A stretch of DNA of 64,000 bases from Ruminococcus sp. 210702-SL.1.03 (GCF_020559915.1 NZ_JAJCLZ010000013.1:1-64000), one strand, 5' to 3'; positions 43,504 through 54,755 are shown, numbered from the stretch's first letter. The notes: generated by a model from the letters alone, not told the origin. Translations and numbers: made by a program.

Positions 43504-45156
43504 TCAGTTTTTCTTAGAATCGTTTTTTCTGATCTCGCCGCGTTTGATCTTTCCGCTTATAGTCTTAGGCAGTTCGTCTACAAATTCCACTATTCTCGGG
43601 TACTTGTACGGCGCGGTAGATCTCTTTACATAGTTCTGAAGCTCTTTCGCAAGCTCGTCAGACGGCTTGTAATTCTTTGTAAGAACGATCGTCGCCTTTA
43701 CCACTTTGCCGCGGATAGGGTCGTTCGCCGCAGTTATTGCGCACTCCAGTACGCTCGGGTGCTCCATCAATATGCTTTCGATTTCGAAAGGCCCAATGCG
43801 GTATCCCGAAGCTTTGATAAGATCGTCAGTTCTGCCGACGTACCAGTAGTAACCGTCCTCATCCATATATGCGGTGTCGCCCGTGTGGTAGAAGCCGTAT
43901 CTCCACGCGCGGTCGTTTTCAGCAGGATTTCGGTAGTACTCTTTGAAAAGCGCAGGGTGCTTGCCGCGTTCGCCGTAGATCACTATCTCGCCCGTTTCGC
44001 CCTGCTTCACAGGTTTGCCGTCTTCGTTCACGATGCCGACCTTGTAAAGCGGAGTAGGCTTGCCCATAGAGCCCGGCTTAGGCTCCATGCCGTACAGATT
44101 GCCGACTATAACGGCCGATTCGGTCTGTCCAAAGCCCTCCATAAGTTTCAGTCCCGTGTACTCATACCACTTGTTGAATACCTCGGGATTGAGCGCTTCG
44201 CCCGCGATACAGCTGTATTTCAGCGACGAAAGATCATAATTCTCTATGCCCTCTTTGATAAAGAAACGGTACATGGTAGGCGGTGCGCAGAAAGATGTCA
44301 GCTTGTAATCCTGAATAACTTTCAGCAGTGCCGAGGGGTTAAAGCGGTCGAAATCGTAGATAAATGTGGTAGCTCCCGCTATGAACTGGCCGAACATCTT
44401 GCCCCATGCGCACTTAGCCCAGCCCGTTTCAGAAACGGTAAGGTGCAGCGAGTTTTCGTCAAGGTGATGCCAGTGCTTGCCGGTGATGATATGCGCTGCG
44501 GCTATCGAGTAGCGGTGCAGTACCATCTTAGGATAGCCCGTAGTGCCCGAGCTGAAATACATCAGCATAGGCTCGTCAACGTGCGTTTCCACTCTTTCAA
44601 ATTCAGGAGAATATTTTGCAATCTCGGGCAGAAAGTCTGTCCAACCATCGCGGCTGCCGTGAGTGATGAACTTCTCTTTCATTCCGTCGTACTCTTCCAG
44701 CGCCTGCTCGATATGGTCAGGGACGTTGTTCTCAGCGGTAGCGACTATATACTTTATGTCAGCCGCCTTGAAACGGTAGGTGTAGTCCTTTTTCATGAGC
44801 TGGTTTGTGGCGGGAACGAGAATAGCGCCGATCTTCATAAGTCCATACGCCAAGAACCAAAATTCATAATGCCTTTTCAGTACAGCCATTACGAAATCGC
44901 CCTTCTTAACGCCGTGTGCAAGCATCATGTTCGCAACGCGGCTGCTCTGCTCTTTCAAATCACGATAGGTGAAGCGGTGCTCCTCGCCGGCTTCGTTTAC
45001 CCAAAGTATAGCCGTTTTGTCGGGCTGAAGTCTTGCAAGCTCGTCAACTACGTCGTAAGAGAAGTTGAAATTATCTTTCAGATCAAGCTCGAAGCTCAAA
45101 AGTCTGCCTTCGTCATCAAGCTCTTCTTTCACGAACCTTTTGTAAAAATCTTTCAT
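43504..45156 (-). CDS. Acyl-CoA synthetase (AMP-forming, acetate/medium-chain type)
   Basis: A 550-aa adenylate-forming ligase. The P-loop motif is MYFSSGTTGYPKMV near residue 190, the adenine-binding motif GFGQTES, the hinge GRTDDLIKASGYRIGPFEIES, and the catalytic Lys lies in KTISGKIKRGEIRK at the C-terminus. The TGYPK variant and total length fit the acetyl/propionyl or medium-chain acyl-CoA synthetase group; the substrate is not certain. It lies 22 bp after the HAD phosphatase gene on the same strand. Confidence 0.92.
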   Translation of the reverse strand: MKDFYKRFVKEELDDEGRLLSFELDLKDNFNFSYDVVDELARLQPDKTAILWVNEAGEEHRFTYRDLKEQSSRVANMMLAHGVKKGDFVMAVLKRHYEFWFLAYGLMKIGAILVPATNQLMKKDYTYRFKAADIKYIVATAENNVPDHIEQALEEYDGMKEKFITHGSRDGWTDFLPEIAKYSPEFERVETHVDEPMLMYFSSGTTGYPKMVLHRYSIAAAHIITGKHWHHLDENSLHLTVSETGWAKCAWGKMFGQFIAGATTFIYDFDRFNPSALLKVIQDYKLTSFCAPPTMYRFFIKEGIENYDLSSLKYSCIAGEALNPEVFNKWYEYTGLKLMEGFGQTESAVIVGNLYGMEPKPGSMGKPTPLYKVGIVNEDGKPVKQGETGEIVIYGERGKHPALFKEYYRNPAENDRAWRYGFYHTGDTAYMDEDGYYWYVGRTDDLIKASGYRIGPFEIESILMEHPSVLECAITAANDPIRGKVVKATIVLTKNYKPSDELAKELQNYVKRSTAPYKYPRIVEFVDELPKTISGKIKRGEIRKNDSKKN

Positions 45157-45178
45157 TAAAATATCCTCCTGCCGAGAA

Positions 45179-45832
45179 TCAAATTTCTCTGCAAATTTTC
45201 TCTATGTCAGCGGGACTTTCCGCTATGTATACAGCTCCTGCGCGCTCCAGCTCTTCCCTGCCGCGAAATCCCCATACACAGCCGATCGAGCGCATACCCG
45301 CGTTCTCAGCCGTGATAATGTCAACGTCAGAATCGCCGATCATTACAGTTTCCTCGGGCACAACGTCGAGCTTCTGCATTATGTCGTTTACGATGTCCGG
45401 CGCTGGCTTGGCTTTCATTCCGTCAAGTTTTCCGCGAACAAGCTCGAAACAGCTTTCGTCAAAAAATGCCGAAACTATCTGCTTAGAAAAAGCGTCGGGC
45501 TTGTTTGAGGCTACCGCGCATTTCAGCCCCAGCGAATGCAGGTCGGTAATTACCTTGGTTATGCCGTCATAAGGCTTTGTTTTATTAAGACAGCCGCTGC
45601 GGTAGTAGTCGGAAAAAATAGCATGTATCCTTTCCAATTCCTGCGGGTCAGTGCCCTGCGGCATAGCTCTTTCTATAAGCTTTCGCGTGCCGTTTCCGAC
45701 GTAATATCTGTAATTATCCAGCGGGTGGGTCGGGTATCCGTTTTCCTCAAGCGCACGGTTAGTAGCGTCGGCTAGGTCGGTTATGGAATTTACCAGTGTA
45801 CCGTCAAGGTCAAATATCACCAGTTTTAGCAT
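45179..45832 (-). CDS. HAD-superfamily phosphatase (phosphoglycolate phosphatase-like)
   Basis: A 217-aa HAD subfamily IA enzyme: DxD motif in FDLDGTLVNS (residues 7-16), a cap domain, Thr/Ser motif 2 in CAVASNKP, Lys and the acidic motif MIGDSDVDI. Close in pattern to Gph/PpaX. The exact phosphate ester is unknown. RBS AAGAAGA precedes the ATG. Confidence 0.88.
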   Translation of the reverse strand: MLKLVIFDLDGTLVNSITDLADATNRALEENGYPTHPLDNYRYYVGNGTRKLIERAMPQGTDPQELERIHAIFSDYYRSGCLNKTKPYDGITKVITDLHSLGLKCAVASNKPDAFSKQIVSAFFDESCFELVRGKLDGMKAKPAPDIVNDIMQKLDVVPEETVMIGDSDVDIITAENAGMRSIGCVWGFRGREELERAGAVYIAESPADIEKICREI

Positions 45833-45857
45833 ATTATCATCTTCTTATTATAATTTA

Positions 45858-47566
<1,709 letters not shown>

Positions 47567-47582
47567 GAAACTACCTCGTTTC

Positions 47583-47652
47583 AAAAAAAGAAAAACTCTG
47601 TATTTACGATCAGAATTAAATTCTAAATAATTTTATCATAAATACAGGGTTT
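47583..47652 (-). terminator. Terminator after queA
   Basis: Minus strand AAACCCTGTATTTA / TAAATACAGAGTTT with a 32-base loop and a long T-rich tract. The next gene's RBS follows within 20 bases. Confidence 0.75.
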
Positions 47653-47736
47653 TGTCAAAGCTTTTTTAGACACAGTTTAATAACTGGTGCATAAGTTTTA
47701 GCAAAAATATTGTAAATCATTTCATCAATTCGCGGC

Positions 47737-48783
47737 TTATGATATAAACATACAGTCACCAAACGAAAAGAAGCGGTATTTCTCTTCCACCGCGATCTTG
47801 TAAGCGTTCATAGTATTCTCATACCCAAGAAATGCTGATACCAGCATTATGAGCGTGCTTTCAGGCAGATGGAAATTGGTTATAAGTCCGTCGAGCACTT
47901 TAAATTCAAATCCGGGGTAAATGAATATCTCTGTCCTGCCCTCGCATGAGATTATCTTGCCGTACTTTTGCGCCGCGGCTTCAAGGGTTCGGCAGCTTGT
48001 AGTGCCGACCGCGATAACTCGTCCGCCGCATGCTTTGGTTTCGTTTATCATTTTAGCCGTTTCTTCTGGTATCTCGTAATGCTCGCTGTGCATCTTGTGG
48101 TCGAGCACTCTGTCCTCTTTTACAGGTCGGAACGTGCCAAGACCAACATGAAGTGTAACGTAGGCGATGTTTATACCACGCTTTTGAATATCCGCTAGCA
48201 TTTCCTTTGTAAAATGCAGACCCGCCGTAGGCGCTGCGGAAGAGCCTATCTCGTGCGAATATACAGTCTGATAACGTTCTTTATCTTCAAGCTTTTCAGT
48301 GATGTACGGCGGCAGCGGCATCTGACCTATCTCGTCGAGAACGCTGTAAATGTTGCCCTCCAAAACAGTGAATTTTGCAACGCGGTTGCCGTCTTCCAGA
48401 ACGTCTGTTATTTCAGCTGTGAGCTTGCCCTCGCCGAATACGAACTTCGCGCCGACTTTCGCCTTCTTTCCGGGGCGGCAGAGTATTTCCCACTCTTCAT
48501 TTCCGCGCTGTTCCAGCAGCAGAAACTCTATAAAGCTTCCCGTATCAGCACGCTTGCCGTAAATACGGGCAGGCAGTACGCGCGAATCGTTCAGCACCAG
48601 CAGATCGCCCTCCTGCAAAAAATCGCAGAGGTCGTAGAAATGCGAGTGAACGCACTCCCCTGTTTTGCGGTCGATCTTCATCATGCGTGAAGCATTTCTC
48701 GGCTCTATCGGGTGCTGAGCTATAAGCTCTTTCGGCAGGTCGTACCAGAAATCAGATTTTGTCATGTTTTTTACATCAAGCAT
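47737..48783 (-). CDS. queA: S-adenosylmethionine:tRNA ribosyltransferase-isomerase
   Basis: A 348-aa enzyme that adds the cyclopentene-precursor ring to preQ1 in tRNA. Family signatures include FWYDLPKELIAQHPIEPR at the start, DLLVLNDSRVLPARI, SSAAPTAGLHFT and ITNFHLPESTLIMLVSAF. AAGGAG lies 9 bases before the ATG. With tgt it covers two core steps of queuosine formation; the preQ1 synthesis genes are not in the window. Confidence 0.96.
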   Translation of the reverse strand: MLDVKNMTKSDFWYDLPKELIAQHPIEPRNASRMMKIDRKTGECVHSHFYDLCDFLQEGDLLVLNDSRVLPARIYGKRADTGSFIEFLLLEQRGNEEWEILCRPGKKAKVGAKFVFGEGKLTAEITDVLEDGNRVAKFTVLEGNIYSVLDEIGQMPLPPYITEKLEDKERYQTVYSHEIGSSAAPTAGLHFTKEMLADIQKRGINIAYVTLHVGLGTFRPVKEDRVLDHKMHSEHYEIPEETAKMINETKACGGRVIAVGTTSCRTLEAAAQKYGKIISCEGRTEIFIYPGFEFKVLDGLITNFHLPESTLIMLVSAFLGYENTMNAYKIAVEEKYRFFSFGDCMFIS

Positions 48784-48855
48784 CTTTATTCTCCTTATTA
48801 TATGTATATACAGCGCTCAATTTACAAAAAATTAAAACTTTTTCGCTTTTGGCTA

Positions 48856-48884
48856 TTGACAACGCGTCAAATATCTGTTATTAT
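48856..48884 (+). promoter_or_regulatory. Promoter of the lysine/DAP operon
   Basis: TTGACA (48856-48861), 17-bp spacer, TATTAT (48879-48884), directly before the lysine riboswitch. Confidence 0.75.
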
Positions 48885-48893
48885 TAAACAGAA

Positions 48894-49083
48894 CAGATAG
48901 AGGTGCGGTAATGAATAGTACCTGACAGCAAAGTGTTTTTATCTTAAACGGTGTTTCCCCAAGCGCCGCGGCTGCTGTCAGCGAAAGGCTAAACCGCCGA
49001 AGCGTGCGTAAGGGGCGCATGGCTGACTGCAGGTCTAAGAGATATGCAGTTGTCATCATTACTTTATGGTGGAGTGCTATCGG
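48894..49083 (+). promoter_or_regulatory. Lysine riboswitch (L box)
   Basis: Conserved L-box pieces are present in order: AGATAGAGGTGCGG with TAGTA (48895-48919), GCGAAAGGC with CCGCCGAAG (about 48978-49001), and GGTGGAGTGCTATC (49068-49081). GATAG (48896-48900) pairs with CTATC (49077-49081) to close P1. High lysine should favour the terminator at 49121-49146 and shut off asd, dapA and dapB. I did not compute the fold. Confidence 0.92.
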
Positions 49084-49120
49084 CATTATTTATGTCAACA
49101 TTCTTATTATATTGTATGAT

Positions 49121-49146
49121 GGCCGGGTTTTCAACCGGTTTTTTTA
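49121..49146 (+). terminator. Riboswitch-controlled terminator
   Basis: CCGGGTT / AACCGG stem with a bulged G and a 2-base loop, then eight or more Ts, between the lysine aptamer and asd. Confidence 0.82.
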
Positions 49147-49234
49147 TTGTTTCAATATTTTTTATGCTTTGTACATAATTTTGACACACACGATATGCGT
49201 GCCGTGCAAAAGCAAATGAAAAGGAGTTTTTTTG

Positions 49235-50317
49235 ATGAAGAAATTTAATGTAGGTATCATCGGCGCTACGGGCATGGTCGGTCAGAGATTTTCTCTGCTG
49301 CTCAGCGAACACCCTTGGTTCAACGTTGTTTGCGTTGCGGCTTCCTCCCGCTCGGCAGGCAAAAAGCTTAAAGACGCTATCGGCAGCAAGTGGGCTATGA
49401 CTCAGCCTATCCCTGAAGCCATCGGCGAGCTGACTGTTCTCGACGCTGAAAAAGATATAGAGAAGATAGCTTCTATGGTAGATTTCGTATTCTGCGCTGT
49501 AAATATGAAGAAAGACGAGATCAAGGCTCTGGAAGAAAAGTACGCTAAGGCTGAGTGCCCAGTGGTTTCCAATAACTCCGCTCACAGACATACTCCCGAT
49601 GTTCCTATGGTGATCCCCGAGATCAACCCTGAGCATATCGAGATAATCCCTGCGCAGAGAAAGCGTCTTGGCACAAAACGCGGATTTATCGCTGTTAAGT
49701 CTAATTGCTCGCTCCAGAGCTACGTTCCTGCTCTCACAGCGCTCATGGACGAATTCAAGGTCACTAAGGCCCTTACCTGCACCTATCAGGCTATTTCCGG
49801 TGCCGGTAAGACTTTTGAGACTATGCCCGAGATACTCGACAACGTTATCCCCTTCATCGGCGGCGAAGAAGAAAAGTCCGAGCAGGAGCCTCTTAAGATC
49901 TGGGGCAAGATCGAGGGCGACAAGATAGTTCCCGCTACCACTCCTAACATCACCGCTCAGTGCCTGAGAGTACCTGTTTCCGACGGTCACACTGCTGCTG
50001 TATTTGCTTCTTTCGAGAAGAAGCCTACTAAGGAGCAGATGCTTGAAGCATGGGCTAATTTCAAAGGCGTTCCTCAGGAGCTTGAGCTTCCATCCGCTCC
50101 TAAGCAGTTCCTGCACTATTTTGAGGAGGACAATCGTCCGCAGCCTAAGCTCGACAGAAACCTTGAAGGCGGCATGGCAGTATCTATCGGTCGTCTGCGC
50201 GAGGATACTCAGTATGATTACAAGTTCGTTTGCCTCTCTCACAATACTCTGAGAGGAGCTGCCGGCGGAGCTGTTCTGCTTGCAGAGCTGCTTGCTGCAA
50301 AGGGTTATTTTGATTAA
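49235..50317 (+). CDS. asd: Aspartate-semialdehyde dehydrogenase
   Basis: A 360-aa enzyme making aspartate semialdehyde for lysine, threonine and methionine. It has the Rossmann motif VGIIGATGMVGQ at residues 6-17 and the catalytic Cys C158 in KSNCSLQSY. The sequence type is the archaeal/fungal-like Asd found in some Clostridia rather than the E. coli type. AAAAGGAG lies 8 bases before the ATG. First gene of the lysine-controlled operon. Confidence 0.94.
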   Translation: MKKFNVGIIGATGMVGQRFSLLLSEHPWFNVVCVAASSRSAGKKLKDAIGSKWAMTQPIPEAIGELTVLDAEKDIEKIASMVDFVFCAVNMKKDEIKALEEKYAKAECPVVSNNSAHRHTPDVPMVIPEINPEHIEIIPAQRKRLGTKRGFIAVKSNCSLQSYVPALTALMDEFKVTKALTCTYQAISGAGKTFETMPEILDNVIPFIGGEEEKSEQEPLKIWGKIEGDKIVPATTPNITAQCLRVPVSDGHTAAVFASFEKKPTKEQMLEAWANFKGVPQELELPSAPKQFLHYFEEDNRPQPKLDRNLEGGMAVSIGRLREDTQYDYKFVCLSHNTLRGAAGGAVLLAELLAAKGYFD

Positions 50318-50319
50318 AA

Positions 50320-50775
50320 ATGAGCATTGAAATAAAAAAATGCGGCGCGGCGGAGTGCCCCGAGCTTTTTCAGATGACGAAAGAGCTTATAGATTACCAC
50401 GATATGAGCGATATTTTTACTCTTACCGAGCAGCGGCTGACTGAGCTTGTACTGAGCGGCGCTGTTCACAGCTATATCGCCTACGTTGATGGCAAGCCTG
50501 CTGCGCACATAAATTTCTTTTATAAGTACACGACCTTTACAGGCAGAAAGATTCTTTATCTTGAAGATCTGTACACCCGCAGCGAATTTCGCGGACACGG
50601 ACTTGGCACCAAGATGTTTGATCTGCTGAAAAACATAGCTAAAGAAAATTACTGCGAGTCGATAGAGTGGAAATGTGCTAAGTTCAACGAGAGCGGGAAA
50701 CGCTTTTACGAACGCATCGGCGCACGGACAGAACAGGTCTGGGATACATATACTATTGAAAGAAAAGATTTTTGA
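50320..50775 (+). CDS. GNAT-family N-acetyltransferase
   Basis: A 151-aa GNAT protein with acetyl-CoA-binding motif A in EDLYTRSEFRGHGLGTKMF and motif B in WKCAKFNESGKRFYERIGA. It follows asd by 2 bp and precedes dapA by 28 bp, so it is cotranscribed with lysine/DAP genes. It resembles the small amine acetyltransferases (spermidine or diamine type) in the C-terminal segment. An action on an amine in the lysine branch is possible but is inference only. Confidence 0.88.
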   Translation: MSIEIKKCGAAECPELFQMTKELIDYHDMSDIFTLTEQRLTELVLSGAVHSYIAYVDGKPAAHINFFYKYTTFTGRKILYLEDLYTRSEFRGHGLGTKMFDLLKNIAKENYCESIEWKCAKFNESGKRFYERIGARTEQVWDTYTIERKDF

Positions 50776-50803
50776 CCTTTGACTTGAAAGGAGTCGGAGT
50801 CTG

Positions 50804-51703
50804 ATGAAAAAGACTATTTTTACAGGCGCTGGCGTAGCTATCGCCACACCTATGACCGAGAGCGGAGAGATCAATTTCGACGAGCTCGGCAGACTTATAG
50901 AGTTTAATATTGAAAACGGCACAGACGCTATCATCATCTGCGGTACTACCGGCGAAAGCGCTACCATGACCGACGAAGAGCACGTTGCCTGCATAAAGTA
51001 CGCGGTAGAAAAGACTGCGGGCAGGATCCCTGTTATCGCGGGCACCGGTTCTAATCACACAAGCTACGCTGTAAATCTTTCTAAGGAAGCTGAAAAGCTT
51101 GGAGCTGACGCTCTGCTTTGCGTTACCCCTTACTACAACAAGGCTTCGCAGAAGGGTCTTATCAAGCACTTTACCGCTGTTGCTGAGGCTGTTGACCTGC
51201 CGATAATCCTTTACAACGTTCCTTCGAGAACAGGCGTGAACATTGCCGTTGAAACTATGAAGGAGCTTTCTAAGCTGGACAACATCGTGGCAGTAAAGGA
51301 AGCTTCCGGCAATATCAGCCAGGTAGCTAAGATCAAGCAAGCTTGCGGCGACGCGCTGGATATTTACTCGGGCAACGATGATCAGATTATTCCGATAATG
51401 TCGCTTGGCGGCAAAGGCGTTATCTCCGTCCTCTCTAACTGCTGTCCTAAGGAAACACATGAGATCTGCGCGCTTTGTATGGAAGAAAAGTACTCCGAAG
51501 CACGCGAGATAGCTATGAAGACCCTGCCTTTTGCAAACGCGCTTTTCAGCGACGTAAACCCCATTCCTGTAAAGCAGGCGCTTAATTACATGGGCTTCAA
51601 GGCCGGCTCCTGCCGTCTGCCCCTTTGCGATATGAGCGATGAAGCCGCCGCAAAACTGAAAGCAGAAATGGAAAAGCTCGGACTGGTAAACAGCATCAAG
51701 TAA
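50804..51703 (+). CDS. dapA: 4-hydroxy-tetrahydrodipicolinate synthase
   Basis: A 299-aa TIM-barrel enzyme condensing pyruvate with aspartate semialdehyde. The Schiff-base Lys is K165 (AVKEASGN), with Tyr137 in LYNVPSRTG and the GTTGESATM motif at 47-55. RBS GAAAGGAG is 8-12 bases upstream. Third gene of the operon. Confidence 0.96.
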   Translation: MKKTIFTGAGVAIATPMTESGEINFDELGRLIEFNIENGTDAIIICGTTGESATMTDEEHVACIKYAVEKTAGRIPVIAGTGSNHTSYAVNLSKEAEKLGADALLCVTPYYNKASQKGLIKHFTAVAEAVDLPIILYNVPSRTGVNIAVETMKELSKLDNIVAVKEASGNISQVAKIKQACGDALDIYSGNDDQIIPIMSLGGKGVISVLSNCCPKETHEICALCMEEKYSEAREIAMKTLPFANALFSDVNPIPVKQALNYMGFKAGSCRLPLCDMSDEAAAKLKAEMEKLGLVNSIK

Positions 51704-51710
51704 AAAAGAT

Positions 51711-51739
51711 AAAGGCGGATAAAAACATCCGCCTTTTTT
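51711..51739 (+). terminator. Internal terminator between dapA and dapB
   Basis: Perfect stem AAAGGCGGAT / ATCCGCCTTT with a 6-base loop and a T run. No promoter is seen before dapB, so this probably tunes rather than ends transcription. Confidence 0.85.
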
Positions 51740-51756
51740 GAAAGGAAGTTAATATC

Positions 51757-52515
51757 ATGACAAACATCGCAATATGCGGAGCTTCTGGAAAAATGGGCAA
51801 GGTCATCGCTGATATAATCACCGGCAGAGATGACTGCAAGGTAGTCGGCGGTATAGATAAAGTCGCTGACAGTGGCGCTGACTTCCCTATCGTAGCCACA
51901 GCGGCCGAGCTTCCCGTAAAGCCCGAAGTTATAATCGACTTTTCGCACCCATCTACTCTTGATGGTCTGCTTGATTACTGCCAGACCAACGGCGTGCCCA
52001 TAGTTATCGCGACCACGGGTTACAGCGAAGAGCAGATAGCTAAAATAAAGAAAGCGGCTGAGTTGATACCCGTATTCTTTACGTTCAATATGTCGCTCGG
52101 CATCAATCTTCTTGCTGAACTTGCTAAAAAGGCGGCGGCTGTTCTCGAAGGTCAGTTCGATATTGAGATAATCGAGAAACATCATAATCAGAAGATCGAC
52201 GCCCCCAGCGGCACAGCTATCATGCTCGGCAACGCTATCAACGAAGTGCTCGAGCAGAAATGCGAGTACGTTTACGATCGTCACTCGGTACGCGCAAAGA
52301 GAAGCAAGACCGAGATAGGTATGCACTCGGTACGCGGCGGCACGATCGTCGGCGAGCACGAGATAATCTTTGCCGGCAGAGATGAAGTCATCTCCCTCAA
52401 GCATGAGGCTCACTCAAAGAGTGTTTTCGCAGTAGGTTCTGTAAACGCCGCAGTTTTCCTCAAAAATAAGGAGCACGGTCTTTTCGAGATGGGCGATATG
52501 CTCGCGGAAGTTTGA
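51757..52515 (+). CDS. dapB: 4-hydroxy-tetrahydrodipicolinate reductase
   Basis: A 252-aa NAD(P)H-dependent reductase. It has the Rossmann start IAICGASGKMGK at residues 4-15 and the signature EKHHNQKIDAPSGTA with the catalytic His pair 142-143 and K146. AAAGGAAG precedes the ATG. It completes the first two dedicated steps of DAP synthesis with dapA. Confidence 0.96.
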   Translation: MTNIAICGASGKMGKVIADIITGRDDCKVVGGIDKVADSGADFPIVATAAELPVKPEVIIDFSHPSTLDGLLDYCQTNGVPIVIATTGYSEEQIAKIKKAAELIPVFFTFNMSLGINLLAELAKKAAAVLEGQFDIEIIEKHHNQKIDAPSGTAIMLGNAINEVLEQKCEYVYDRHSVRAKRSKTEIGMHSVRGGTIVGEHEIIFAGRDEVISLKHEAHSKSVFAVGSVNAAVFLKNKEHGLFEMGDMLAEV

Positions 52516-52535
52516 TACAAAACCGTATATAAAGC

Positions 52536-52577
52536 AAAAGCTTGCAGTCCGTTTTATTGGACTACAAGCTTTTTTTA
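52536..52577. terminator. Terminator after dapB, also usable by the convergent gene
   Basis: AAAAGCTTGCAGTCC (52536-52550) with GGACTACAAGCTTTT (52559-52573), one mismatch, T run on the plus side. It reaches the last codon of the minus-strand gene. Confidence 0.85.
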
Positions 52578-54752
52578 TTTCTTGCTCTTAGGTTGTTTTC
52601 TTAGGAATTTGTAGCTCTTTTTGTATTCGTCATACGCCTCATCAAACTCAGCTTTGTTAGGCAAATATCCGCCGTAACAGGTCTTTTCAAACAGCGCAAA
52701 CAGCTTATCCAGCGAAACTCCGCGGTTTTGCGAGATGTATTCGCTCAGCATTTCCGGCGTGTACGAAGAGTAATTTTGCTGAGATGAGAAGTTTACTAGC
52801 TTCATCACATTCGCGTAAAGCGCCAGCGTTTGCTTGTCGGGCGATTTGAAATGCAGACGAATGCGGAAGAAGCGCTCAACTATCCTGTCAAGCAGAACTA
52901 TGAAGATCACTACGAATACGACCGCGATAAGTATCAGCGACCTGCCAAGTATGCTCACGAATGCCGCGGTGTCGAAGCCATTGTCCTGCTGAATATTGCG
53001 GTAGTCGGAAACGGTGGGGTCGAACGTCAGCCAGCCCACGCCCGAGATGTATACCTCTACAAAAGCGTGCGCATACGAATCGCGGATAACATATCTGTCG
53101 CCCGTCTTTTCAAACGCAGCGTAGCCCTCTACATACCGCGCAGGCAGACCCACGGCGCGCGCCATGAGCGTCATAGCTGTAGCGTAGCTGGAGCATACGC
53201 CAGTTTTGCTATCAAACAGAAAATATTCTATCGACTCATCATCGGGAACGTAATCTATGTCGTAAACAAAGCCGTTGTTCTCAAAATAGCTTTCAAGCGC
53301 CTCTGCTTTTGCCATATCTCCGTGAAGCCCCTCAGTTATCTCGTTAGCAAGGTCAGCTACTTTACTATCCACAATATCATTATCCATTGAAATATACCTT
53401 GACGAATTGTAATAATCATTGAGGAAATTTGCATCGTAAACGTCGCTGTCCCATATAAGCTGCTCCAAGTCAGACCTATCCATATCTAGCTGCTGGGCAT
53501 AAAGATAAAGAGAATCAGACTGCTCAAGGAAAACAAAATTTTCATCTATACCCTGCGAGTTTTCTCGGCGGTTCATATTTCGATAGATCTCACCGTGGCT
53601 GTATTTAACATATCCGCGCTCAGTACCTGAGGATTCGTCGGCGATAGTGTTGAGCGGCGATGGCAGATATATCGGGTTGAACCCATCGTCCGTAATGCTG
53701 CCGTTCACCCTCGGCGCAAGCGCAGTTTCGGGGTCTGCACCGTTCAGATCAACGCCGCTGTCCTTATACTTCTTCATTTGCGCCAATATGTCGTCCGTCA
53801 TATACTCGGGCGTGCTCTGATAATACGGCATACCGTAAAGATCATCGGTGTCCATCTGCCAAACGTCGCCGTCAAAATAATCATATGCCTGCCGCCGCAG
53901 ATAATATATGTCCTTATCGCCGTCAGTTTGGAAATAGAAAAGCGGGTCGCCCGTATATCCGTTGCCGCCGTAGCGCTTTGAAGATGAGTTTGAAACGCTC
54001 TCGCCGTTGCCCGCGCCCGTCGCGTTTGCGGGAACGTAATCAAAATAATTTGAGTTGCGCTCCAATTTCGACTGATAGTCTGGCTTGTTTATCAGCATGG
54101 TAACAGCGCCCGTCAGCGATATAAAAAGCGCCATCGAGATGATGTACGAGCGGTTTACGACTACCTTGCCCGCCTTTTCGCGCGGCTGAGCGGGGTCTAT
54201 CCTGCGGTTGTGCACCATAACGGCAAGGTAGAGCGTTATGATGATGGTAACGAGCGCTTCGGGTATTTCCTCAGCGCGCTTTGCATATATCACAAATGGA
54301 AATAGTATGCATAGCATTACGCCAAGACTTCGGTAGCGCACGCGAGTGAAGTAGTAAAGTATGGATATTACAAAAAAACCGCCGAGCAGAAATACGCTGT
54401 TCAGGTAAAACGGGCTGTAAGAATAGTTGCCGTCCTCGCCGTAAAACCATGTTATTATCGAGCCGTAGCCGTTCTGATAGCCCGCACCCATCAGTGCCAT
54501 AGAGATAACGCCAAAGACTACCAGCATGAAAAAGTAGATCAGCCCGCCCGCTGTCTTTATCTTTTTGATTCGGTCAAACAGGCTGAAAAGCGCGTATTCG
54601 GCGACTAAGAATATCACAGAATAAAGCAGCGCCAGCGGTCTGTACAGCGCGTAAACTACGGCGAAACATACGGTGGCACCCAACAGCGCAGGACAGATGT
54701 ATTCTGTTAATTTTGTGAGTAAATCATTACGTTTTATAGTCATTATTTTCAC
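52575..54752 (-). CDS. Membrane protein with extracellular transglutaminase-like domain
   Basis: A 725-aa TgpA-like protein. Six to seven N-terminal membrane helices (~15-220) are followed by an extracellular region with a transglutaminase-like papain fold: C520 (TGVCSSYA), H562 (SYAHAFVEVY) and D578 (FDPT) form a complete triad. One more helix (~610-635) and a cytoplasmic C-terminal tail follow. With the DUF58 and MoxR genes just upstream it forms the widespread MoxR-DUF58-transglutaminase group, thought to process or mature envelope proteins. The start could also be the Met three codons later. Confidence 0.9.
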   Translation of the reverse strand: MKIMTIKRNDLLTKLTEYICPALLGATVCFAVVYALYRPLALLYSVIFLVAEYALFSLFDRIKKIKTAGGLIYFFMLVVFGVISMALMGAGYQNGYGSIITWFYGEDGNYSYSPFYLNSVFLLGGFFVISILYYFTRVRYRSLGVMLCILFPFVIYAKRAEEIPEALVTIIITLYLAVMVHNRRIDPAQPREKAGKVVVNRSYIISMALFISLTGAVTMLINKPDYQSKLERNSNYFDYVPANATGAGNGESVSNSSSKRYGGNGYTGDPLFYFQTDGDKDIYYLRRQAYDYFDGDVWQMDTDDLYGMPYYQSTPEYMTDDILAQMKKYKDSGVDLNGADPETALAPRVNGSITDDGFNPIYLPSPLNTIADESSGTERGYVKYSHGEIYRNMNRRENSQGIDENFVFLEQSDSLYLYAQQLDMDRSDLEQLIWDSDVYDANFLNDYYNSSRYISMDNDIVDSKVADLANEITEGLHGDMAKAEALESYFENNGFVYDIDYVPDDESIEYFLFDSKTGVCSSYATAMTLMARAVGLPARYVEGYAAFEKTGDRYVIRDSYAHAFVEVYISGVGWLTFDPTVSDYRNIQQDNGFDTAAFVSILGRSLILIAVVFVVIFIVLLDRIVERFFRIRLHFKSPDKQTLALYANVMKLVNFSSQQNYSSYTPEMLSEYISQNRGVSLDKLFALFEKTCYGGYLPNKAEFDEAYDEYKKSYKFLRKQPKSKK

Positions 54753-54755
54753 CGA

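Noticed and set aside
43468..45159. 563-codon plus-strand open frame
   Set aside because: It is antisense to the acyl-CoA synthetase gene, has no family similarity, an Arg/Leu/Val-heavy composition and no RBS; it is a shadow of codon bias.
49064..50242. 392-codon minus-strand open frame
   Set aside because: Antisense shadow of asd that runs on into the lysine riboswitch terminator region; no RBS or domain pattern.
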